Assembly (NCBI GenBank): GCA_016201065.1
Contig: JACQDL010000053.1
Coordinates: 16,910-80,909, forward strand
Source of the DNA: Actinomycetota bacterium
GTDB lineage: Bacteria > Actinomycetota > Actinomycetes > Mycobacteriales > JACQDL01
Direction: 5' to 3'
DNA: 64,000 nt
Part shown: positions 29,746 to 40,339 of the stretch, piece after piece
Layout: the number at the start of each line of letters is the position of its first letter
How positions within the stretch are numbered: position 1 is the first letter of the stretch
Made by a program: the position numbers and the translations under genes
Notes under the pieces: model-generated
Database searches by the model: none
Seen by the model: the letters and a program-made list of their open reading frames with translations, nothing else
What the model was told of the DNA's origin: nothing

Positions 29746-30849
29746 TCACGGCAGGCCCCCCTCGCCCAGCGCCGGATCGTCCCGGCGTGGCCCGTCCGGC
29801 ACGGGGAGGCTCCCGGGTCGGCGGGCCAGCCACCGGTGGATGGCGGGTGCGCGTCGCCGGCGGACCCTTGATCGGGCCGGCGAGGCCTGCTCGATCAGGG
29901 CGTTCAGCTCGGCGCCGAAGAGGACGGCGAAGGCGAGCAGGAACAGGAACAGCAGCGCCGCGATCGGCGCGGCCAGCGCGCCGTAGCTGAACGCCCGGGT
30001 GACCACCAGCGTGATGTACTGCCGCAGCAGCGCCCCACCGAGGATGAAGACGACCATCGCCACGAGGGCGCCCGGCAGGCCGCGCCGCCACGGCAGCCGG
30101 CGCGGCGGTGCGAGGTGGTAGAACGTCACCAGCCCGAGCAGCACCAGCACGATGACCACCGGCCAGTACGCGCGGGTGACGAGGCTGGCCGTGTCGGCGC
30201 GGTACTCCTCGGGCGCAAGCCGGACCAGCTGGGTCGGACCGAGCACGAGCAGGGGCAGCAGCAGCGCACCGAGCAGCGCGGTCACCAGGTAGAGCCCGAG
30301 GGCCAGCAGCCGGCTGCGGACCGGGCCGCGGAGATCGCGCATGTCGTAGGCGATGGTCACCGTGTTGACGAACGTCGAGGTCGCCGACGACCCGGCCCAC
30401 AGCGAGAGCAGGAACCCGATGCTGACCACGTCGGCCCGGCCCTGCCGGAGCACCTCACCGACGATCGGGGCGACCAGCTCGTCCACGACCTCGGGGGTGA
30501 AAGCCCGCCCGACGGCGTCCAGCAGGTGCCGCTCCACGCTGTCCACGGTCTGCCCGCCGAGCAGGTTGCCGAGGTAGCCGACGCCCCCGAGTACCGCGAG
30601 GAACAGCGGCGGGAGGCTGAGGAGCTGCCAGAAGGCCGCCTCGGCCGACAACCCGAAGATCCGGTCCTGCCAGGCCTTCCGCCAGGCCCGCCGGAGAATC
30701 ATCGCGGGACCTCGCCGGGCTACCGGGCCCACGGTGCCGCGGACGGAGTCCCGCACCTGGCCGCCGGTCCGGTCGGCCCACGCCGCCGCGCGGCGGGCCG
30801 TCGGGCGGCGGCTCGTCGGGCGGGGTCGCCACTGGGGCGGGGTGGTCAC
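29746..30849 (-). CDS. YihY/BrkB-family inner membrane protein
   Basis: A 367-residue membrane protein of the YihY (formerly RNase BN) family, homologous to M. tuberculosis Rv2707 by position and type. After a basic Pro-rich N-terminus come the signature GLSAEAAFWQLLSLPPLFLAVLGGVGYL and five further hydrophobic helices, with LLFLFLLAFAVLFGAELNALIE near the end. The YihY family is not a ribonuclease; a transport or flippase-like role has been suggested. GTG 30849 is the likely start. Confidence 0.88.
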   Translation of the reverse strand: MTTPPQWRPRPTSRRPTARRAAAWADRTGGQVRDSVRGTVGPVARRGPAMILRRAWRKAWQDRIFGLSAEAAFWQLLSLPPLFLAVLGGVGYLGNLLGGQTVDSVERHLLDAVGRAFTPEVVDELVAPIVGEVLRQGRADVVSIGFLLSLWAGSSATSTFVNTVTIAYDMRDLRGPVRSRLLALGLYLVTALLGALLLPLLVLGPTQLVRLAPEEYRADTASLVTRAYWPVVIVLVLLGLVTFYHLAPPRRLPWRRGLPGALVAMVVFILGGALLRQYITLVVTRAFSYGALAAPIAALLFLFLLAFAVLFGAELNALIEQASPARSRVRRRRAPAIHRWLARRPGSLPVPDGPRRDDPALGEGGLP

Positions 30850-30954
30850 GGGGGTCAAGGATGCCTGGTCCGGGCCGGTTCGCGCGAGACGGCCCCCGGT
30901 GCGTCGCCCGTGGGCCGGCCCGGCCACGACGGGCTAGGCTGTCGGGCGCCGCAC

Positions 30955-30984
30955 CGTGGCCGGAGGTACCACCCTCCGGCCACG
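30955..30984. other. perfect 12-bp inverted repeat upstream of the helicase gene
   Basis: cgtggccggagg and cctccggccacg form an uninterrupted stem with a 6-base loop (taccac). It lies between two divergent genes and 27 bp before the helicase start, so it is not a simple terminator. It may be an operator or a 5'-leader hairpin near the ribosome site (ggggagg at 31002). Confidence 0.7.
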
Positions 30985-31011
30985 TGCCCGCCCGGTACCG
31001 CGGGGAGGATT

Positions 31012-32769
31012 GTGAGAACGGCGCTGCCTTCGGAGTCGATCGTGCCCGGGCCGGACCAGGCCGCCCTCCCGCCGTTGCGGGTGTGGCAGCGCCGGGCGTT
31101 GACGCGGTACCTGGCTCGGCGGCCCCAGGACTTCCTGGCGGTGGCGACGCCCGGCGCCGGCAAGACGTCGTTCGCGCTGCGGGTGGCCGGCGAGCTGCTG
31201 GCCGATCGGACCGTTCAGGCGGTGACCGTGGTGACCCCGACCGAGCACCTGAAGTCCCAGTGGGCCGCCGCGGCGGCGCGGCACGGCATCGCGCTGGACC
31301 CGGAGTTCCGCAACAGCGTTGGGGCGGTATCCCGAGATTTTCTCGGGGTGGCGGTCACCTACGCGCAGGTCGCCGCCCACCCGATGCTGCACCGGGCGCG
31401 CACCGAGCGCCGTCGCACCCTGGTGATCCTGGACGAGGTACACCACGCCGGAGATGCGCTGAGCTGGGGTGACGCGGTCCGTGAGGCGTTCGACCCGGCG
31501 GTCCGGCGGGTCGCGCTGACCGGGACGCCGTTCCGCTCCGACGACAACCCGATCCCGTTCGTCGGCTACGAACCCGGCCCGGACGGGCTGCTGCGGTCCA
31601 GCTCCGACTACAGCTACGGGTACGGCGAGGCGCTGCGGGACGGTGTCGTCCGGCCGGTGATCTTCCTCGCGTACTCCGGGGAGACCCGGTGGCGGACCCG
31701 GGCCGGCGACGAGCACAGTGCGCGGCTCGGCGAACCCCTGCCACGGGAGTACGTCGCCCGTGCCTGGCGGACCGCACTGGACCCGGCGGGGGAGTGGATC
31801 CCGGCCGTGCTGCAGGCGGCCGACACCCGGCTCAGCCAGGTCCGGGCCGGCGGCATACCGGACGCCGGCGGGCTGGTCATCGCCAGCGATCACACCTCGG
31901 CCCGCGGCTACGCCGGTCACCTGGCCCGGATCACCGGCGAGTCGCCGGCCGTGGTGCTCTCCGACGACCCGAAGGCCAGCGGGCGCATCGCGGAGTTCGG
32001 GGAGTCCAGGCAGCGGTGGATGGTCGCCGTCCGGATGGTCAGCGAGGGCGTCGACGTGCCCCGGCTGGCCATCGGTGTCTACGCGACCAGCGTGAACACG
32101 CCGTTGTTCTTCGCGCAGGCGGTCGGCCGGTTCGTCCGGGCCCGGCGGGCCGGGGAGACCGCCTCGGTGTTCCTGCCCAGTGTGCAGAGCCTGCTCGCGC
32201 TGGCCGGGGAGATGGAGGCCGAGCGGGACCACGTGCTCGGTGTGCCGGCCGATGAGGAGGGTTGGGCGGAGGATCTGCTCGCCCGGGCCAACGCCGAGCG
32301 GGACGAGCCGGGCGAGGACGACCGGGCGTTCCATACCTTGGAGGCCCGGGCCGAGCTGGACCAGGTCATCTTCGACGGCGCGTCCTTCGGCTTGACCGCC
32401 GCACCGGGTACGCCGGAGGAGGAGGACTACCTCGGGCTGCCCGGCCTGCTGGCGCCCGACCAGGTGGCGCTGCTGCTGCGGCAGCGGCAGGCTCGCCAGC
32501 TCGCCGAGCAGCGCCGTGCGGGGCCGGACGGCGGGGCGGTGGACCGGCCCGGTGGCTCGGCGCCAGCGACGGCGCAGGCGCCGCACGAGCTGCGCCAGGC
32601 GCTACGCCGGGAGCTCTCCGGCCTGGTTGCCGCGCACCATCACCGCACGGGCAAGCCGCACGGCGCGATCCACGCCGAGCTGCGGCGGGCCTGCGGCGGT
32701 CCGCCGGTGGCTGCGGCGACGGTGGAGGACATCCGGCGGCGGATCGATGAGGTTCGTCGTTGGTTGTGA
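31012..32769 (+). CDS. superfamily 2 DEAD/DEAH-box helicase
   Basis: A 585-residue nucleic acid-dependent ATPase. Motif I is ATPGAGKTSFA (about 45-55), motif Ia TPTEHLKSQW, motif II LVILDEVHHAG, motif III ALTGTPFRSDD, and the second RecA domain has MVSEGVDVPRLAIGVYAT and QAVGRFVRARR (motif VI). The layout resembles bacterial type III restriction/UvrB-like DEAD proteins and is a widespread stand-alone actinobacterial helicase. No nuclease domain is seen. The C-terminal ~150 residues are helical and Gln/Arg-rich. It starts at GTG 31012 after ggggagg. The substrate is unknown. Confidence 0.88.
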   Translation: MRTALPSESIVPGPDQAALPPLRVWQRRALTRYLARRPQDFLAVATPGAGKTSFALRVAGELLADRTVQAVTVVTPTEHLKSQWAAAAARHGIALDPEFRNSVGAVSRDFLGVAVTYAQVAAHPMLHRARTERRRTLVILDEVHHAGDALSWGDAVREAFDPAVRRVALTGTPFRSDDNPIPFVGYEPGPDGLLRSSSDYSYGYGEALRDGVVRPVIFLAYSGETRWRTRAGDEHSARLGEPLPREYVARAWRTALDPAGEWIPAVLQAADTRLSQVRAGGIPDAGGLVIASDHTSARGYAGHLARITGESPAVVLSDDPKASGRIAEFGESRQRWMVAVRMVSEGVDVPRLAIGVYATSVNTPLFFAQAVGRFVRARRAGETASVFLPSVQSLLALAGEMEAERDHVLGVPADEEGWAEDLLARANAERDEPGEDDRAFHTLEARAELDQVIFDGASFGLTAAPGTPEEEDYLGLPGLLAPDQVALLLRQRQARQLAEQRRAGPDGGAVDRPGGSAPATAQAPHELRQALRRELSGLVAAHHHRTGKPHGAIHAELRRACGGPPVAAATVEDIRRRIDEVRRWL

Positions 32770-32886
32770 TGTTTTCGGGGTAAGGCGGCGAGTGTGCTGG
32801 TTTGATTTGTCAGGTGGCGTACTTCCTATCGGCGATGGTTCGCGGCAGGCTGGTCCGTGCACACCGAACACAAAGGGGTGATGTAG

Positions 32887-34698
32887 GTGAAGCGTGACCT
32901 CCTCCGAGGCACCGTCGCCGGGGCCGTGGGCCTCCTGCTTGCTGCCGCCGCGCTGACCGGGTCGGCCACCGCCGCCTCGGCCGATGCGGGCACGGCACCC
33001 AGGTCGGTCGATCCGCGGCCGGTCGGGGCGACCGGGCACCGCGCCACCACGCCCGGCCGGGTCGCGCCCGCGCCGCGGGCGGGCGAGCCGGCCGTCCACA
33101 ACGAGCTGCTGCGCACCGTGCTGGCCGACCGGGACGGCGAGGGCGCTCCCGAGCCGGCGCTGGCGTCGCTGTGCCAGAGCTTCATCGGCAAGCCGAACCC
33201 GTACGGTCCGCCGGCACCGAACGTCGACCAGATCAACGGTGACGGGATCGTCCAGGCCGGCACCCAGCTCGGGTGCAGCACGGCCCAGAACGAGACGTCG
33301 ATCGCCGTCAACCCGCACAACCCGCGCAACCTCGTCGCCGGCGCGAACGACTACCGCGTGTTCAACGCCAACGAGGGTCGAAACGACGGCACCGGGTGGG
33401 CGTACACGACCTTCGACGGTGGCCGGAGCTGGACCGACGTGCAGCTGCCGCGCCTGACCAACGCCACCGGGGCGACCGGAGTCCTGTCCCACATGGACGC
33501 CGCCGGTGACCCGGTGCTGGCGTTCGGCCCGGGCAACACCGTCTACTACGGCAACATCGTCTTCAGCAGGTCCGCACCGGCTCCGGGCGGCACCGAGCCG
33601 GCGAGCGCCATCACCGTGAACGTCTCGCACGACGGTGGCCTGCACTGGGACGACCCGGTGGTGGTCCGCGTCGACGGCGTGAACCCGGCCGGCAACCCCA
33701 CGCCGACGAGGTACTTCAACGACAAGGTGTGGATGGCCGCCGACCCGGAGTCCGGTCGGGCCTACGTCACCTGGACCCAGTTCACCGACAACCCCGACGG
33801 CAGCTACCTGGAGTCGCCGATCGTCGTCGCCGGCTCCCGGGACTTCGGCCGGACGTTCGCCCCGATGACCAGGGTGGCGCCGCCGATGGTCGGCTTCACC
33901 GGCGGGGTCACGCCGTACGACCAGGGCTCCAACCCGCAGGTGGGGCGGGACGGCTCGCTCTACGTCGGGTACGAGGCCTCGGTCTGCGCGACCCTCGCCT
34001 GCGACCAGCTCACCGACCACGACGCGACCGTGGTGGCGACCTCGCGGGACGGTGGCCGGACCTTCCGGCAGGCGGTCGTGGACACCAACTTCGACTTCCC
34101 GACGAACTGGGACGTCGGCCGGTCCACCCTGACCGGGGAGAACTTCCGGATCAACAGCTTCCCGCAGCTCGGCTATGACCGGGACGCCGACCGGCTGTGG
34201 GTGACCTGGGCGGATGACCGCAACGGTGGCTATGACGCCGCCGGGACATCGGTCCGGACCAACGGTGACAACCTGGTCGCCACCTCACGGGGTGGCGAGC
34301 GGTGGTCCACGCCGACGGTCGTGGGCACCGCCCAGGACGAGGTGTTCGGCGCGATCGCAGCCCACGACGGTACGGTCGCGGTGACCTCCTACACCCGGCG
34401 CTACGACCCCAGCGGGGTGAAGCTCGACTACGCCTACTGGACCGCATCCAGCCAGGACCGGCTGGGCAGGGCCAGGATCCAGCGGATCACCACCGAGTCT
34501 TCCGACCCATCGATCCAGTTCGTCGGCGTCGGGCGGGTCACCGGCAAGGAGCTGCAGGGCGTCTTCATCGGTGACTACAGCGCGGTCGCCCTGGGGACCG
34601 ACCTCACCCTGCACCCGTGCTGGACCGACTTCCGCGGCTCGCCCGGGACGACCGCGCCCAACCAGGACGCCTACTCACAGGCCATCTCGCTGCGGTAG
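32887..34698 (+). CDS. secreted BNR/Asp-box repeat protein (sialidase-like fold)
   Basis: A 603-residue exported protein: signal peptide (about 1-33, ending ATAASA), an Ala/Pro-rich linker, then a propeller with repeated Asp boxes of the S-x-D-x-G-x-T/S-W/F type: TFDGGRSW, SHDGGLHW, SRDFGRTF and SRDGGRTF. Intervening conserved strands include ETSIAVNPHNPRNLVAGANDY. No full set of sialidase arginines can be confirmed by eye, so enzyme activity is open. GTG 32887 follows aaagggg. A membrane protein gene follows 38 bp downstream and may be co-transcribed. Confidence 0.82.
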   Translation: MKRDLLRGTVAGAVGLLLAAAALTGSATAASADAGTAPRSVDPRPVGATGHRATTPGRVAPAPRAGEPAVHNELLRTVLADRDGEGAPEPALASLCQSFIGKPNPYGPPAPNVDQINGDGIVQAGTQLGCSTAQNETSIAVNPHNPRNLVAGANDYRVFNANEGRNDGTGWAYTTFDGGRSWTDVQLPRLTNATGATGVLSHMDAAGDPVLAFGPGNTVYYGNIVFSRSAPAPGGTEPASAITVNVSHDGGLHWDDPVVVRVDGVNPAGNPTPTRYFNDKVWMAADPESGRAYVTWTQFTDNPDGSYLESPIVVAGSRDFGRTFAPMTRVAPPMVGFTGGVTPYDQGSNPQVGRDGSLYVGYEASVCATLACDQLTDHDATVVATSRDGGRTFRQAVVDTNFDFPTNWDVGRSTLTGENFRINSFPQLGYDRDADRLWVTWADDRNGGYDAAGTSVRTNGDNLVATSRGGERWSTPTVVGTAQDEVFGAIAAHDGTVAVTSYTRRYDPSGVKLDYAYWTASSQDRLGRARIQRITTESSDPSIQFVGVGRVTGKELQGVFIGDYSAVALGTDLTLHPCWTDFRGSPGTTAPNQDAYSQAISLR

Positions 34699-34736
34699 GA
34701 GAGGCAACGGAGGCGACGGCGACCCGCCCGGCGGGC

Positions 34737-35357
34737 ATGCCGGTGCGGGTACGACGGCTGCCGGTGACCACGACCGTCGCGGTACTGATCGGCGCGACCG
34801 GGCTGGCCCTGGCGTGGCTGGATCACGCCACCCGGAACGGCGTCGTGCGATGGGCCAGCACGTCGGTGGACAACCTCGGGTCGCACCCGGTCGGATCGCT
34901 GCTCGGCTCGGCCTTCGTGGTCACCGAGGAGCTCGCCGGCTGGGTGCTGCTCAGCCTGCTCGGGCTGGTCGCCGCGGAGCGTGCGGTCGGCTCGGTCCGG
35001 CTGCTCGTGGCCGTGGCGGCCGCCCAGGTGCTGGGCACGCTGGTCAGTGAGGGGATCGTGGCCTGGCGGGTGGCGCATGCCGCGCTGCCGCTCAGCCAGC
35101 GTGGCATGGAGGACGTGGGTCCGTCCTACCTTGTCGTGGCGGGGCTGACCATCGGGCTGCTGCGCGGGTCCTGGCCCGGTCGGGCCGCGGCCGCGGTGGG
35201 GTGGTGGCTGCTGGGTCCGGACCTGTTCGACGGCCTGTCCCGGCTGGACGTGGCAGCGGTCGGGCACGTGGTGAGCATCGCGGCCGGTGTGGTCGCCAGC
35301 GGCATCGGCGCGACGCCACGGCCGGCGCCCGGGTCGGGCGCCGGCCGTGGTCGGTGA
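34737..35357 (+). CDS. rhomboid-like integral membrane protein
   Basis: A 206-residue protein with about six hydrophobic helices in the arrangement of actinobacterial rhomboid-like proteins: TVAVLIGATGLALAWLDH, then SLLGSAFV and LLGLVAAERAVGS, and GPSYLVVAGLTIGLL. It has PSY where an active protease has G-x-S-G, although a Ser is present, and a His lies in the last helix (AVGHVVSIAAG). Catalytic activity is therefore uncertain. ATG 34737 is the most likely start. It follows the BNR protein by 38 bp. Confidence 0.72.
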   Translation: MPVRVRRLPVTTTVAVLIGATGLALAWLDHATRNGVVRWASTSVDNLGSHPVGSLLGSAFVVTEELAGWVLLSLLGLVAAERAVGSVRLLVAVAAAQVLGTLVSEGIVAWRVAHAALPLSQRGMEDVGPSYLVVAGLTIGLLRGSWPGRAAAAVGWWLLGPDLFDGLSRLDVAAVGHVVSIAAGVVASGIGATPRPAPGSGAGRGR

Positions 35358-35368
35358 CGGATCGGCGG

Positions 35369-35575
35369 CTACTCGGCGTCGGTCTCCGCGCGCAGGACGT
35401 GCGCGGCGAGCTCGCGGAGCTGTACGTCGTACTTCCGGGCGTGATGGCTGCAAAAGACCAGATCGCCGCCACCGGCGAGCACGATCCGCACGATCGCTCG
35501 GGCGCTGCAACGATCGCAGCGGTCCTGTGCGGAGGGGGGCGTGAGCGGTGCGGTGGGGCTCAGCGTCGGAGTCAC
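35369..35575 (-). CDS. DUF7455 small zinc-ribbon protein
   Basis: A 68-residue protein starting at GTG 35575, after an aaggga site. Two CxxC/CxxH-type half-sites, DRCDRCSARA and FCSHHARKY, suggest a single zinc ribbon. Homologues sit next to the principal sigma factor gene throughout Actinobacteria (Rv2708c in M. tuberculosis, from memory), as here. The function is unknown. Confidence 0.88.
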   Translation of the reverse strand: MTPTLSPTAPLTPPSAQDRCDRCSARAIVRIVLAGGGDLVFCSHHARKYDVQLRELAAHVLRAETDAE

Positions 35576-35820
35576 GGCGGGTCCCTTCTCGAGTCCTGCG
35601 TGCCCAGGTCAACCTTATGCTGCCTCGGATCCTTCCCGCTCGCGGTGACCCAAAACGTCATCCGAGGGGTTGATCGCCGAGAGCGAACATCGACCGCCGG
35701 TGCCACCCGTCGGGCGTTGCTCGCCCCTGATGGATCGACGGCAGGCGGCTCTCCCCTGAGAGAATCGGAACCACGATGTCTGGCCGGGACGGGGCACGCG
35801 GCCAGCTCGCGTCGTCGCGA

Positions 35821-37545
35821 TCAGTCGAGGTAGTCGCGCAGCACCTGCGAGCGGGACGGGTGACGCAGCTTCGACATCGTCTTGGACTCGATCTGGCGGA
35901 TCCGCTCCCGGGTCACCCCGTAGACCTGGCCGATCTCGTCCAGCGTCCGCGGTTGACCGTCGGTCAGCCCGAAGCGCAGCCTGACGACGCCGGCCTCCCG
36001 CTCGCTCAAGGTGGACAACACCGCCTGGAGCTGGTCCTGCAGCAGGCTGAAGCTGACCGCGTCGACCGCCACCACGGCCTCGGAGTCCTCGATGAAGTCG
36101 CCGAGCTGCGAGTCGCCCTCGTCACCGATGGTCTGGTCGAGGCTGATCGGCTCCCGGGCGTACTGCTGGATCTCCAGCACCTTCTCCGGCGAGATGTCCA
36201 TCTCCTTCGCGAGCTCCTCCGGGGTGGGCTCGCGCCCGAGGTCCTGGAGCAGCTCGCGCTGGATCCGCCCCAGCTTGTTGATCACTTCGACCATGTGCAC
36301 GGGGATCCGGATGGTGCGAGCCTGGTCGGCCATGGCCCGGGTGATGGCCTGCCTGATCCACCACGTGGCGTAGGTGGAGAACTTGTAACCCTTGGTGTAG
36401 TCGAACTTCTCCACCGCACGGATCAGACCCAGGTTGCCCTCCTGGATGAGGTCCAGGAACGCCATGCCACGCCCGGTGTACCGCTTGGCCAGGCTGACCA
36501 CCAGGCGCAGGTTTGCCTCCAGGAGGTGGTTCTTGGCCCGCTCGCCGTCGCGGACGATCCACTCCAGGTCGCGGCGGGCCTGCGTGGCGAGCCTCTGGTC
36601 GGACTCCTCGGCCAGCCGGAGCCGCTCGGCGGCGTACAGCCCCGCCTCGATCCGCTTGGCGAGCTCCACCTCCTCCTCGGCGTTGAGCAGCGCGACCTTG
36701 CCGATCTGCTTGAGGTAGGCCCGCACCGAGTCGGCGGATGCGGTCAGCTCGGCATCCCGCCGGGCCTGCTTCAGCGCCTCGGACTCCTCCTCCTCGTCCC
36801 AGCTGAACTCCTCGCCCTCGCCGTCCTCGCTGGCGGCGGGCTCGCCGGTGGCCGTCGCGGGATCGCCGGCGGGCTGCTGCCCGCCGGGACCGGCATCTGC
36901 GGTGCCCACAGCGGTCGTGGCTGCCGCGCCTGGGGTCGCCGTCGCGGCCGGATTCGGGGCGGCCGGATTCGGGGCGGCCGGATTCGGGGCCGCTGGCTTC
37001 GGGGCCGCTGGCTTCGGGGCGGCCGGCCTGCGGGCACGCTTGGGGGCGGCGGCGATCGGGCTCACCGCACGGACCGCCGGATCCCCGTCCGCCACCGGAT
37101 CTGCGCCGACCGGGCTGTCCGTTCCGGTCGAGCTCGGCGGCCCCGTCTCGTCCGGAGCGACGACGGTCGGCGCTGCCTTCAGCGCGCGCTTCGGGGCCGC
37201 CCTGAGCGGGGCGGTTGCGGCGGACGCTTCGGCGGCCTTCGTCGTCGGCCTGGTCGTGCTCTTGGTGACCGTGTTCCGTTTCGGGGCGGAGGCGGCGGCG
37301 GCCCGCCGGGGGATCGGGGCCGACGCCGAGGCGTCGACGAGGACCGTCACGCCCTGGTCGGAGAGTGCTCGGAGTACTCGCTTGCCCGACGCGGCCGGAA
37401 GGCCCGCCTGCTCGAACGCGACGGTGATCTCCTCGGCACGGAGAAACCCTTGAGACCGCCCTTGTTCGGCCAGTCGCTCGGTGACCTCTTTGATGCTGCC
37501 GGAGTTACGGGAGCCGGTGTTCGACCGGGACTCAGCGGGTGTCAC
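35821..37545 (-). CDS. hrdB: principal RNA polymerase sigma factor (SigA/HrdB)
   Basis: The housekeeping sigma factor of 574 residues. A Lys/Ala/Pro-rich N-terminus (~270 residues, region 1.1 type plus a repeat tract) precedes region 1.2 ([31 protein letters not shown]), region 2 ([38 protein letters not shown]), region 3 and region 4.2 ([20 protein letters not shown]), ending [12 protein letters not shown] 37545 with aaaggg upstream is favoured over ATG 37590. It pairs with sigB at 23765, the two sharing regions 2 and 4 almost word for word. Confidence 0.95.
   Translation of the reverse strand: MTPAESRSNTGSRNSGSIKEVTERLAEQGRSQGFLRAEEITVAFEQAGLPAASGKRVLRALSDQGVTVLVDASASAPIPRRAAAASAPKRNTVTKSTTRPTTKAAEASAATAPLRAAPKRALKAAPTVVAPDETGPPSSTGTDSPVGADPVADGDPAVRAVSPIAAAPKRARRPAAPKPAAPKPAAPNPAAPNPAAPNPAATATPGAAATTAVGTADAGPGGQQPAGDPATATGEPAASEDGEGEEFSWDEEEESEALKQARRDAELTASADSVRAYLKQIGKVALLNAEEEVELAKRIEAGLYAAERLRLAEESDQRLATQARRDLEWIVRDGERAKNHLLEANLRLVVSLAKRYTGRGMAFLDLIQEGNLGLIRAVEKFDYTKGYKFSTYATWWIRQAITRAMADQARTIRIPVHMVEVINKLGRIQRELLQDLGREPTPEELAKEMDISPEKVLEIQQYAREPISLDQTIGDEGDSQLGDFIEDSEAVVAVDAVSFSLLQDQLQAVLSTLSEREAGVVRLRFGLTDGQPRTLDEIGQVYGVTRERIRQIESKTMSKLRHPSRSQVLRDYLD
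36946..37020 (-). repeat. five 15-bp repeats in the sigma factor N-terminus
   Basis: ggccggattcggggc occurs three times in a row (36946-36990), followed by two copies of cgctggcttcggggc. On the coding strand they encode AAPKP twice and AAPNP three times. A degenerate sixth unit follows. Such a tract makes a flexible spacer between region 1.1 and region 1.2. Confidence 0.9.
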
Positions 37546-37772
37546 GAACGCCCTTTCACGAGACGGTGCCAGCCCCAGAGGGTTTGCCATGCCCACGACT
37601 GGAGCAGCCGCCGTCGCGACATGGGCTTGGGGTACCTGCGGGTGCTTGCGGGACTCCGGACCGGTGACTCCGAGCCATCGGCGCGGACCGTGCGGACAAG
37701 TGTAACTTCGCGGCGAGGATCCGCGCGGCAACCCCGCGCCGATCGCGGCGATCGGCCGCCGCGACGGGCGGG

Positions 37773-38552
<780 letters not shown>

Positions 38553-38638
38553 CGTGCCTCCTCGTACGCGACTGCCGAATCCTGCGGCAGACCTTACGCG
38601 GGTGTTCGCGCCATGCCGCGGCGTGATCGGATAGGGGC

Positions 38639-39487
38639 ATGGCAGTGGAGCTCGCACGGATCGCGGTGGATCTGGCTCGCCGGGCTGGCGCCCTCGTCGC
38701 GGACGGGCGGGCCCGAGCCGGCGGCGACCGGGCCGGCCTCGGGGTGCGGGTCAAGAGCACACCGACCGACGTCGTGACCGTCATGGACCGGGTCTGCGAG
38801 GACTTCCTGGTCGACGAGCTGCGCCGGCTGCGACCACAGGACGCGGTGGTCGGCGAGGAGGGCGGGACCCGGGCGGATGGCGCGGCTCCGGCCGGGCCGG
38901 GGCAGGTGCGGTGGTTGGTCGACCCGATCGACGGCACGGTCAACTACATCTACGGGGTGCCGCAGTACGCCGTTTCGGTGGCCGCCGAGCGGGGCGGCAC
39001 GGTCGTCGCCGGCGCGGTGCACAACCCCGCGTCCGGGGAGACCTTCTGGGCGTGGTTGGACGGTGGGGCATACCTCTCCGGTGGCCACGGCGGGGAGGGG
39101 CAGCGACTGCGGGTCACCAGCTGCTCCGACCTCGGTCAGGCGCTGGTCGGCACCGGGTTCGGGTATTCCGCCGCGGTCCGGGCCGAGCAGGCACGGGCGG
39201 TCGCCGAGCTGCTGCCGCTGGTCCGGGACATCCGCCGGCTCGGGTCGGCCGCGCTCGACCTGTGCTTCCTCGCAGCGGGTCGGCTTGACGCGTACTACGA
39301 GGCCCGGCTGTACCCGTGGGACTACGCCGCAGGTGCCCTGATCGCGGCGGAGGCGGGCGCCTGGCTGGCCGGTCTGCATGGCCAGCCGGCCGGTGACGAC
39401 TTTGTCGCTGCGGCCGCGCCAGGCGTGGCCGAGGCATTCTTCGCGCTGCTGGAGAGCCTGCATCCGGTGGGAGGTTCTGGTCGGTAG
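38639..39487 (+). CDS. suhB: inositol monophosphatase family protein
   Basis: A 282-residue Mg2+-dependent phosphatase of the inositol monophosphatase family. Metal and phosphate site motifs are GEEGG (about 83), WLVDPIDGTVNYIYGVP and YPWDYAAGALIAAEAGA. In Actinobacteria inositol is needed for mycothiol and phosphatidylinositol, and SuhB homologues provide it. Neighbour order ppgK-suhB is conserved. ATG 38639 gives the expected length. Confidence 0.92.
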   Translation: MAVELARIAVDLARRAGALVADGRARAGGDRAGLGVRVKSTPTDVVTVMDRVCEDFLVDELRRLRPQDAVVGEEGGTRADGAAPAGPGQVRWLVDPIDGTVNYIYGVPQYAVSVAAERGGTVVAGAVHNPASGETFWAWLDGGAYLSGGHGGEGQRLRVTSCSDLGQALVGTGFGYSAAVRAEQARAVAELLPLVRDIRRLGSAALDLCFLAAGRLDAYYEARLYPWDYAAGALIAAEAGAWLAGLHGQPAGDDFVAAAAPGVAEAFFALLESLHPVGGSGR

Positions 39488-39493
39488 CGGGTC

Positions 39494-40057
39494 TCAGCAG
39501 CCCGACGCGGCACCCACCGAGGCCAGCGCCTGGGTCTTGGCCTGCTCGGCTTGGGCGGCGCTGGCCAACGCGGTGTAGTCCGGGCCGATCGCGAAGTCGA
39601 TGACGGCGTCGGTGCGGGCATCGGACCGCAGGGTGGCCTGGGGGAGCTGGAAGCTGAACAGCAGGGCCTGCTGCGCACCGTTGGGTCCGTACCGGATCTC
39701 ACCGGCACCGGTGAGGGTCCGGTTCAGCGGGTCGTTGGCGGAGGCGACCACCTTGAAGCCCCGCTTGGCGATGTCGTTGCCGACCGTCTTGGCCAGCCCG
39801 GCCTTGCCCGTGCCGTTGTACACCCGGAGCTGGACCGACTTGGCGGGCAGGGTGGCCAGCGCCGCGGTCGCCTGCGGTCCGCAGGCCGTGGTGGGCCGGA
39901 CGTGGCTGGTGCCGAGCACCTTCCACCACACGATGATCGTGACGACGAACAGCACGCCGAGAAGGCCCAGCCACGGCCCGGTCTGCCGGCGCCGGCGGAC
40001 CCTTGGCGGCACCGGGCGACGGCGAGGGACGCGTCCCATCGGACTGAGCGCGGTCAT
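39494..40057 (-). CDS. membrane-anchored LytR_C-domain protein
   Basis: A 187-residue protein with a basic cytoplasmic N-terminus, one transmembrane helix (WLGLLGVLFVVTIIVWW) and an extracellular LytR C-terminal domain (VQLRVYNGTGKAGLAKTVGNDIAKRGFKVVASAN ... IRYGPNGAQQALLF). Domain and position (between suhB and DUF4193) match M. tuberculosis Rv2700, described as the cell-envelope integrity protein CeiA. ATG 40057 follows gaggag. Confidence 0.87.
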   Translation of the reverse strand: MTALSPMGRVPRRRPVPPRVRRRRQTGPWLGLLGVLFVVTIIVWWKVLGTSHVRPTTACGPQATAALATLPAKSVQLRVYNGTGKAGLAKTVGNDIAKRGFKVVASANDPLNRTLTGAGEIRYGPNGAQQALLFSFQLPQATLRSDARTDAVIDFAIGPDYTALASAAQAEQAKTQALASVGAASGC

Positions 40058-40339
40058 CCGGACTCCTCGCTGGCCATGGTCGGAATCTAGTATCCGCGGA
40101 GGGCGGGACGAAACGGCGTGTCGCGGACCGACTACAGCGATCCGCGAGTCGCCTCCGTCACACTCGGGGCCCACGGCGGGAGGTGCCTGTCGGACTGGCC
40201 GCGCGACGCGGTAACCTTCCGCGCCCGCGTGGCACGGTCAATTGGCGTCTTCCTACAAAATCCGGCCCGGCCGGGCACAGAACTGGCTCGTGATGCGTTA
40301 CCTCACCCGCCACCCGCAACAGCAATCAGGAGAGAGCAC

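Noticed and set aside
29746..30849. Ribonuclease BN annotation for the YihY-type protein
   Set aside because: The YihY family was once called rbn by mistake; the sequence is a polytopic membrane protein with no nuclease motif.
36946..37020. Short tandem repeats considered as a CRISPR array
   Set aside because: The units are contiguous 15-mers with no spacers and are in frame inside hrdB.
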